Source: Gautieria morchelliformis (lineage: Eukaryota; Basidiomycota; Agaricomycetes; Gomphales; Gomphaceae). From it: DNA of 64,000 nucleotides. The stretch spans positions 1-64,000 of the forward strand of contig WHVA01000570.1 of assembly GCA_015179125.1 (NCBI GenBank). The letters run 5' to 3'. Within the stretch, counting starts at the first letter, position 1. Each line of letters begins with the position of its first letter. The notes beneath the pieces were generated by a model that saw only the letters and a program-made list of their open reading frames with translations, was not told the DNA's origin and made no database searches. The position numbers and the translations under genes are program-made. Below are positions 56,580 to 64,000 of this stretch, piece by piece.

Positions 56580-57095
56580 TCGTTTACTGACAGTACACAT
56601 CCAGCAGAGACTTGAGAGTAGATAAAATGTCAGCAAAAAGAGTGTACCACTGACTGGGCAGAATGGTAGGAGGATAGACCCCAATCTTAAATGTGTGGAC
56701 CCTTGTCGTTTTCGTAGGGTAGCTTTGTAGATCCAGACTATACGGCAATTAGACGCGGCGTACCACACGAAGGTAATGGCAGGTACAGCCCTAATGCTAG
56801 ACCCATCGATGTAGCCGGCCAGTTGCACCCGCAACAATACACCCGGTAGCCAAGCCGAGCAGAATACTGATAGAGACCCAATCTCTTCCCTGAGAAAGAT
56901 AAGAATGCGACGCCGATAAATTCGAGGGAGCCCCATGGCAGCGGCTGCGGTGCAAGCGTGGTGAGACATTTCTGAAATAGTTCGCTGGTGGGGAACTATT
57001 GGCAGCCATTTGCTCCGCTGCCCCAGTTAAGTGCACCCGAGGCACCGGCGAGAGAGCTACTGACCAGAAGAACCACCATACCTGTAACGGATACC
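56580..57095 (-). pseudogene. purine permease relic (NAT/NCS2 family, xanthine/urate type)
   Basis: Minus-strand pieces in changing frames follow the order of a fungal nucleobase-ascorbate transporter: SSLAGASGALNWGSGANGC, then PLPWGSLEFIGVAFLSFSG, SISILLGLATGCIVAGATG, GYIDGSSIRAVPAITFVW and VHTFKIGVYPPTILP. In intact UapA/UapC-like proteins these are the middle transmembrane segments and the loop leading to the substrate motif. The matches change frame at least three times in 500 bp, a stop follows the first piece, and the flanking thirds of the gene are not found. It once imported xanthine or uric acid with protons (family knowledge). Confidence 0.7.
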
Positions 57096-57395
57096 TCCCG
57101 TATGTAATATCGTTATTTGGTGGATGTGAAATATTATATTCTAGCTGTGATGATTAGCGGGAACAGTCTTTTCAGAGTTGGAAGGATAAAAACATTTCCA
57201 CGAAGGAAAGAAACAAGAAAGGTACATGGCGTAAATCAGCTGATGGGTTGGTTGGAAGTGCAAGAACATATCTTACCGAGAAGTTTGCCATAGGCTTGGC
57301 ATGCCTGACGAACGACAGTACCGTCGGACAACGCGTGGACGAGCATGTGTCATCACTATACACAACATCAGAATATACAGGGTGACGAAAACATT

Positions 57396-57575
57396 AGGTT
57401 ATTCAGCGATAGTAGAAATGCAGAATTTGCTGTAGACAGCGTCGAGAAACTAGCCAACTTATGTAAGCGCCAATACAGACGCCAAACCAAAATTATTCTT
57501 GCCTGATATTAGACCGTTCCCAAGATAATAACCACAAGCGTTTTAGGCGGGACACTGACACCAGGCTAAGGATCT
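57396..57575 (-). repeat. 180-bp repeat, copy 1
   Basis: Matches 63405-63610 in the same orientation (GACAGCGTCGAGAAACTAG, CGCCAATA-AGACGCCAAACCA, CTGATATTAGACC, CCCAAGATAATA, GGCGGGACA). In copy 2 it follows the 2-kb block directly, whereas here about 3.4 kb intervene. Confidence 0.7.
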
Positions 57576-57954
57576 CTCTAGTTGCGTTAGATGCACCAAT
57601 GTAATCTACAGGCGGTGGCACCCACCACTCCCTATCACTGCAGGATAGCCGCCAGACGCCCGGGTGGTGCCTATCAGAGCGCAGGCTACTTATGAGGCAA
57701 GCATAAGCCTTTTCCTTGGTGAGTCTGCATACTTAATGGCGCTGTAACGCTGGTTGGTTGTGATGCATTCATAGAAGGCGTGTTCGACGCCTTCTTTGCA
57801 TGCTCCATAGTTGTGCTGTCAGACTCGTTTCCAGACACCGACGGTCGGAAATATTATAGAATCACCTGGACTGGAGGTTTCAAATGCAGGTCGCGTGCAC
57901 TCAGTACTGTAAGACACATAAGAAGAGGCTGGCCCTTCTCTGGTTGCTCACACC

Positions 57955-60381
57955 ATGTCCCAGACCGACGAGAAGGACATTGGACCGGGTGAGCTACCCG
58001 AGATTCACTTGGTGGATTCTCAGAAATATGAGGACGAGGATGCCCTTCGTATGACCCCGGCTGAGGAAAAGAAACTCCTACGGCGAATAGATCTATGGAT
58101 TGTGCCATATGCTTCGCTGTGAGTCTCCTCTGCATGCGTCGGCTGGATGGCGTGCTCATATGTTATAGACTTTATTTGCTCAGTGCGTTTGTAGTCTTTA
58201 GCCCAAAAAAATGTATCTGAAATCTCTTGGCAGGTTTCTTGGATCGCGTAAACGTCGGACAGGCACGACTAGCAGGGCTTGAAAACGACCTTAAGCTTCG
58301 CGGCGATCAGGTGCGGTGTGACGCCTCGCAGCAGGTTTAACAAGCTCATGCATTGATTAGTATGACATGGCCTTGACAATATTCTTCGTGTCATACGTCG
58401 CGTAAGTTTCGTGCACCATAGTCTACATCCCTTGTTTACTAGCGATATGGCAGCTTCGAGCTCCCTAGCAATCTAGTCATAAAGAAACTCAAACCCCCAC
58501 GCTGGATATGTTTCTTGATGGTATCGTGGGGCATTCTCCAAATGTGCGTGCTTTGCGAGTCGAAGCTCGAAAACAGACCACGTTCATTATTTATTTGCAC
58601 AGATGCATGGGTTTGGTGACCGATTACCGGGGCTTATATGTGACCAGATTTCTCTTGGGAATGTTCGAGGTGAAATACCTCTGCTTTACTTCCTGCATAA
58701 TATGAAGCTCATCAGGCCGTTCAGTCTGGATTATCCCCCGGTCTCAATTTCCTCCTTACAACCTGGTATACGCGGAAGGAGCTTAATGTCCGCGTCTCTC
58801 TATTCTTTGCAGGAGCTACGCTCGCAGGTTAGAATATTCGTCGCACATTGTCGGAAATCAGGGCTGACCCCCAGCAGGCGCTTTCGGGGGTCTACTTGCG
58901 TTTGGGATTCGCCACATGGCTGGTGTAGGTGGTAAAAACGGCTGGGCATGGATGTACGCATCCGCCCAAATAGTATGCTGAATCCGAGATGCTCACTGTA
59001 TATCAGCTTCATCTTAGAGGGGTTACTAACCGTCCTATTCGCCATACCAGCATTATGGCTAGTTCAGGATTTTCCACAGTACAGCAATATCCTGAGCCCT
59101 CAGGAACGAGCGCAGTGGCTGCATCGCCTTAACACATCACAAGGGATCACCAATGCGCCTCTCCCGTTTAGCAAGGCACAGGTTGTGCGAGCGGTGACCG
59201 ACTGGAAGACCTACGTCTACGGAACCATAGTGCTCTGTATGTTTTTCAAGTATTGCTCACATATTCCCATGACAGTAAACATCTCTGCACTCGTAGCCAT
59301 CGCGGAACCATCTTACTCCCTTTCCTTGTTTTCCCCTTCTATCAGTAAGTTATCCATAGGCTTGTTCCCAGACACCAATCCATCTTACTCTGGTAGTTGC
59401 GACGCTAGGCTTTACCAATGCCACTGCGAATTTTCTCTCGGCCGCACCTTACGCTATTGGTACAATTGTCGCCCTCTTGGTGGCCTATGCCAGTGATCGG
59501 TACTCCAAAAGAGCCCCTGTACTCATTGTGATGTATGTCTGATTCCACTGCTGTATATCTTGCTGACCAGTAAAATCCCTTCATTCATATCACGACTTTT
59601 GTTGTCCCCAGGATGCTATTACCTGTCGTCGGATACACCATCTTACTATGCGATGTGTCCCCCGCTATGAAATATGTCGCCATGTTCATCGCTGTCGCCG
59701 GTGTTAACTCCTCGACCCCAACTGCCGTCACTTTCGTGGTACGTAGTTCTTTATTTGACCGACAGCCTTCCGCTTAATTCTTCCCCATCTTGTTAGGGTA
59801 ACAAGTATGTAGGACAAAAACAGGCTTTATGTATTGGAGATTAATATCAAGCACAGCTTCGGACCTATGTACACACGTGCAACTACTATGGGTATGGTCT
59901 GCCTCACCCAGTTTTGGGAAGTCTAATGAGGATTAAAGGGGTAGCCTTCAGCATGGCGAACTGCGCGGGGTTTATCTCCTCTAATGTGTATCCCATTGGA
60001 GATGCCCCTCGCTACATACGTGGTAATGTTACAGCACTAGGGTTCTCGGTAACTACCGTTCCATCTTCCTGCTCGATCTCTATCCCTGACTGGTGTGTAT
60101 TTCCCTGACAGTGTCTGTGCATTGTACTATGCGCCTTTATGACCTTCTATAACATACGAGAAAATGCACGACGGGACAGGGTATATGGCGTTCCTAATCC
60201 TGACGGTAGCGATTGCAGCCCTTTATACGCCGACGATCCCGTTCGAATGAATAGATGGGGCCTGGGAGGCAAAACTAAGGAGGAGATAATTGCACTCGGT
60301 GATCATCATCCAGCCTTTAGGTAGGCTGCTCCTATCCTGCCGCAGAAATTAAACTGACCATTCCTTAGGTATATGATTTGA
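57955..60381 (+). pseudogene. MFS transporter of the anion:cation symporter (Dal5/Tna1-like) family, probably decaying
   Basis: Exons that read well: 57955-58118 (EEKKLLRRIDLWIVPYASL), 58169-58182 and 58234-58310 (joining to LYLLSFLDRVNVGQARLAGL), 58361-58401, 58442-58543 (GSFELPSNLVIKKLKPPRWI), 58603-58669 (MGLVTDYRGLYVTRFLLGMF), 58725-58827, 58878-58953 (GAFGGLLAFGIRHMAGVGGK), 59007-59236 (ILEGLLTVLFAIPALWLV), then 59372-59532, 59612-59738, about 59930-60030 (NCAGFISSNVYPIGDAPRYI) and 60116-60324 plus 60369-60381 (RWGLGGKTKEEI, HPAFRYMI). This is the family order, from the DRVN motif to the WGL and HPAFRY tail, with 12 transmembrane helices expected. Relatives import allantoate, nicotinate or other organic anions. 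At two junctions (about 58402-58442 and 59340-59372) no GT-AG pair keeps the frame, so it is probably inactive or a poorly spliced allele. Confidence 0.75.
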
Positions 60382-61060
60382 ACTACCCAGGTTTGCCACA
60401 AGTAGACGTCCCGTCATGACCATCATACATGCCCAAATCGATGTATGTACGAGGATTACTCGGAAGTTGTTCATTACGAAACATGTATGATTGTATTTGT
60501 TATTGGCGCCCGGTGGCGTGTTGCGTCCCTATTAGGTGTGGGCGCGTACCATATTGGAAGTCGAAGGCATATCGTACCTTGCTTATGCTCGGATTTATTA
60601 ACAGAAAATTGTCACGTGTCTAGGGGACAAAACTCAGACAAGTCGGGTAGTGGCAAGTGCAAGTCCCCGCTGCATCCACGGGAGCAGCATATAGCGAGGT
60701 CTCAGGCTCGGTGGCTCCACGGTAAGCAAGCAAAAGATATGTCCTCGTATATACACACCAGCAGAAAGAATGATGCATCAAACGGCCCAAGATGAGTACC
60801 ATGTTTTAGCAGCAAGAATAAGTGTGGGCACGTGCAGAGCACTGGTATGCCCCGGCACGTAGTGAGGCGGAGCCGGGTAGTTCCTGGGTAAATGGGACGG
60901 AATGGAGGAGCAGAGGATGTAACAACAAGCCACCGTTCCAATGATGAACCATAGAGATTAGAGAACGCCAATATATCTCTCTATGCATACTTATCGCCGG
61001 GGGGTAACCGGTTGCGCTAAGATGAGCTGGGTTCAATGCGTCTCCATGGGAATGACGGAG
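60382..61060. other. spacer after the MFS gene
   Basis: No gene supported; short open frames only. Confidence 0.3.
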
Positions 61061-61234
61061 GATATTATGAGAGGCAAAGAAATTCCAAGGAATTCGAACT
61101 TGGAAGCAAGCCGACCGGTGACCTCGGTCCCGGCGAGAGTTTAGACGCCTTAGCTAAATACCCCGATTCCCACGCTTCGCCCCTCGATCCCTGTGTCTCG
61201 GTCAATAGTCCTAATTGAATAATTCTTACACCTC

Positions 61235-61345
61235 GCGCTATCCGCTCTGGACGTCGGATATGCGGCCTGCGACCTGTGTCGAATCTGAAGATCGCAAGGG
61301 TGCAGGGGCATGTAATGGTTGTAGGAGACATGAAAATGTGTACGG
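61235..61345 (+). pseudogene. Zn2Cys6 zinc-cluster relic (fungal transcription factor)
   Basis: Two adjacent frames together show the spacing of a Gal4-type cluster: GYAACDLCRI with GC near 61247-61290, then ACNGCRRHEN near 61308-61335. The usual family form is ACDLCR...C...C..CRRH...C. Stops and a frame change interrupt it. The following 61370-61900 is part of the duplicated block. It was perhaps the regulator of a neighbouring transporter gene (inference). Confidence 0.4.
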
Positions 61346-61369
61346 GATTGAGTTTGATATTTATGTAAA

Positions 61370-63365
61370 TTTGGGATTGGAGGTGGGATTTACCTTGCGG
61401 AGGAAATGAAAGGGAAGGAGCGTAGGATTGGGATAGGGTACGGGAGAAGGAGAGAGGCGGCGAGTTGAAATCATTCTGACATGAAATACGGGGACAAATA
61501 CGGATACGAATACTAACATGGCGGCGGGAGAGACAGAGAGGATATGACGACGAACAGCAAGACACCTTTTCCACGAAGGGGCCAAACACACAGTATACGG
61601 AGAGGATGGACGGGCGGTCGCTGTGGGGAGGGCAGTTGGTGGGATGGAGAATGGGCACAGCGGGGTAGAAATGACATAGACGACTCACAGTACCGCGCTC
61701 CAACTGGGAGAATGTCGACCCTCGACTCTCGGCCTAGACCCAGGTGGGACCATCGAGCGAGCTACTGTCCGTGTCTACGAACTCGCTCCAAGAAGGAAGA
61801 CGCTGACCATCTTCGGGGAAGGGATCGCCATGGGGGCAGCGGCAGCCAGGGTAACGAGGAGGAACACAAACGAGTGAGGTGAGGATGACGCGCATGGCGA
61901 GTACTAGTCCTACAGTCGGCTTTATGTATGGAGCATCGCATCAGTGACGCACGCACGATGAAGTATATTTAGATGGCGTTCGTGATCGAGGTGCTCGATC
62001 GGCGATCAAATCGATTGATGCTATACCCATTTAGGCGCGATTGACATCAAGCGCCCAGGCACTTTCGCAGGCACGCCACGCCACAAGGCACGCATCAGCT
62101 GACGAAGCAGAATCCCCGAAGCCTCCAAGCCAAACCACCCATTCCGCGAAGCGCGCGCTTGCTACGATCTTCGAATCCCTTGTTTCTATTCTTGGCTCCG
62201 GCAGCGAGCGGTGCCGGACTTGCCTTCGATTCGGTTGCGACTCATCACACGTGGCGGTGTAACTATTAGCGCCCCGGTACATTATGTAAGGGTCGGTATA
62301 CTGAGCCTTGATCTGTGCGAGGTTGTAATGATGGATGCTTCCGTGACAGAGACATTGACAGACACGCACCATACGGGCAGGCAGGACACCGACAATACGG
62401 CAGGACATCGACAGTACGACAGTACATCAGACATGCGACCATCTCCTGGCCGACGGTCCATCGCGCACAACCACGGAGTCCTGAATCGAAGCCATCACAC
62501 AGTCACGTCCTTTTATTGATAGGGACTTCCAGGCGGTGGAGGGAATTGCAGGCAGCGGTGGAGGAACATACAAGCTGCGAGAAAGCCGTAGGATGATACT
62601 GACGGAAGAAAGCAACATTGGGCTCAATTGTCGTGAGTAGGGCGCATGTGGGAGGGTGGTGGATGTCAGGTACGATGGTGCTATAATGTAATACCGGTGG
62701 TCGACGAGCATGCGTTCACCCTGCATTACTTGAGGCGTTCAGCGCGTTGACCATACCGACTCGCACCCAGAGCACAACAACGTCGCGTACCGCTTAGCCT
62801 GTTGTGCGTCGCTGGGCTCCGAAGAATCACTGACCTTTGCATGATTTTAGCTTTTCCGCAAACCATTCCCGCCGAAGACAGGCCCCCAACGCTTGTCTCC
62901 AAATACACCCGCATCGCGTCGATGGTCAGTCTGTCATGCACGTCCGCAGCGTGACCCAAAGTGTAGCTGATCTCTCCTGTTGGACATGGTCATTATCAGG
63001 CGTGCCACACGGTCATAACACACGTTCCCGTCGCGCACAACCCATAGGAGGATACCGGAACTTGGAGACGTGCGTCAAGACTCACGAAGGAATGTATCAC
63101 AAAGGAAAACATCTCAACCGGCTATTGCGCATACGTCTCGAATTGGACGCGACACAGGAACATACGAACAAGCCACGCCTCGCAAGGGGAACCCAACAAG
63201 GGACGCAAAGGGAACGCAAAAGGGACCTTGGGGAGAAACAGGGAACCGGAAGGAACGTAAAGAGTAACACGGATGAGAACCTACCCCAAGGGATGCACAC
63301 GCCCAGCTCCTTCGCAGCTCGCCACTCGGGCTCAACTTGTAAATCCTCTCGCGCTGTCTCGCCTC
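61370..63365. repeat. 2-kb duplicated block, copy 2
   Basis: Direct copy of 51960-53960. It is about the same length, with local gaps (for example at 62330-62510, which has no counterpart in copy 1 and contains CAGGACACCGACAATACGGC-type short repeats). Confidence 0.7.
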
Positions 63366-63404
63366 CGTTCCTAGTTGGAGAGCTGAAAGATATGCATGGT
63401 GATG

Positions 63405-63610
63405 AAAACATTGGGACGCTATAAGCTGTTCAGAGATAGTAGAATTATAGAATTTGCAGTAGACAGCGTCGAGAAACTAGTGCTAACAGCTACTGAATGT
63501 TAAACGCCAATATTGACGCCAAACCAAATCGTTCTTACCTGATATTAGACCAATCCCAAGATAATAGCCAGCAAAGAGTTGTAGGCGGGACATTTGCACC
63601 AGGCAGAGGA
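63405..63610 (-). repeat. 180-bp repeat, copy 2
   Basis: Second copy of 57396-57575. Here the minus strand is open (GILCLVQMSRLQLFAGYYLG) and ends at a donor-like GTAAGAACG, so it may be the end of an exon. Confidence 0.65.
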
Positions 63611-63806
63611 TCCCCATAGTTGCATGACCGGCTCGAGGAGTGTTCGACGGGGAGGTTATATCCAAAGCACTTGTGTCTGCGACCAACTCAGTGGACAAGG
63701 TCTGTGGAAGACAGAAGTCGGCATCAAATAGTTTGTTCGATATATTGAGGGATGAGAGATCGGTGACCAACGTCTCTGCGGCCTCTGCGGGAACCTTTTC
63801 ACGCAA
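63483..63806 (-). CDS. unrecognised minus-strand frame at the right edge
   Basis: A 107-codon frame beginning MREKVPAEAAETLVTDLSSL. Its last third overlaps the 180-bp repeat. A possible upstream part runs to the window edge. No domain recognised. Confidence 0.3.
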   Translation of the reverse strand: MREKVPAEAAETLVTDLSSLNISNKLFDADFCLPQTLSTELVADTSALDITSPSNTPRAGHATMGILCLVQMSRLQLFAGYYLGIGLISGKNDLVWRQYWRLTFSSC

Positions 63807-64000
63807 ATGGCATGCCTTCTATCATCACAAAATGTGTCAGGAGGCATTGCTTACCAATATGCATTGTCCAATATTTTTAGAATGTACCTGTCTCATCCAC
63901 GAAACTCAAGTAGTACACAAGCATGAGCCCAAGGTCTAATACGATCCAGGTAGGTCTATCGAAGGCGTGATGAAAGAAGAAGTGGTGAACTCTAGAGCTT

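Noticed and set aside
61075-61165. Minus-strand tRNA-Leu-like sequence (GCTAAGGCG, AAGTTCGAATTCC)
   Set aside because: The acceptor stem cannot be paired and the T-loop would have nine bases; at best a tRNA-derived fossil.

Overview
This window looks like repeat-rich chromosomal DNA of a filamentous basidiomycete, most likely an agaricomycete. The reasons are short (36-70 nt) GT-AG introns in the host genes, a NACHT-WD40 STAND gene with the agaric-type C-terminal tail, chromodomain Ty3/gypsy elements, a Tad1-type LINE, a Helitron and a Tc1/mariner element. No tRNA, rRNA or CRISPR could be supported. All homology statements are made by eye from protein motifs; no search was run.

Left part (1-17.2 kb). 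A Helitron replication protein gene runs leftward off the window edge. It is preceded by a 144-bp tandem array in which every unit carries both splice sites. A 1.1-kb Tc1/mariner relic with long inverted repeats follows, and it holds a 62-bp piece resembling the nearby host gene. That host gene (about 5976-7918, minus) encodes a mucin-like single-pass membrane protein. The best-preserved gene is a multi-exon STAND/NLR-like receptor (10001-17165, plus): C2-like domain, helical linker, NACHT, 28 nearly identical WD40 repeats and a short conserved tail.

Middle part (18.7-50.8 kb) is a stack of nested mobile elements, datable relative to each other by target-site duplications (TSDs). A gypsy element (18724-35809, TSD TACTG) was hit in its 5' LTR by a younger gypsy element (18740-26350, TSD ATTCC) and by a solo LTR (26732-27108). 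Its body holds further solo LTRs at 27568-28581, 32151-32639 and 32746-34523, the last containing another at 33069-33567. To the right a Tad1-like LINE (minus strand, about 36037-48640) is split by a 1.27-kb solo LTR (37269-47407, TSD ATGTC). That solo LTR is itself split by an 8.9-kb DNA transposon with terminal inverted repeats (37300-46169). The DNA transposon encodes a multi-exon transposase of a family I recognise from agaric genomes but cannot name, and carries pieces of an ABCB-type ABC transporter gene. A third gypsy 3' end (about 48650-50777) contains one more 1.27-kb solo LTR.

Right part (50.8-64 kb) is decaying host DNA: two diverged direct copies of a roughly 2-kb block, a broken purine (xanthine/urate, NAT family) permease on the minus strand, a multi-exon Dal5-like MFS transporter that seems to be losing its frame, and a Zn2Cys6-like zinc-cluster relic. 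This set may be the remnant of a nitrogen or purine uptake cluster.
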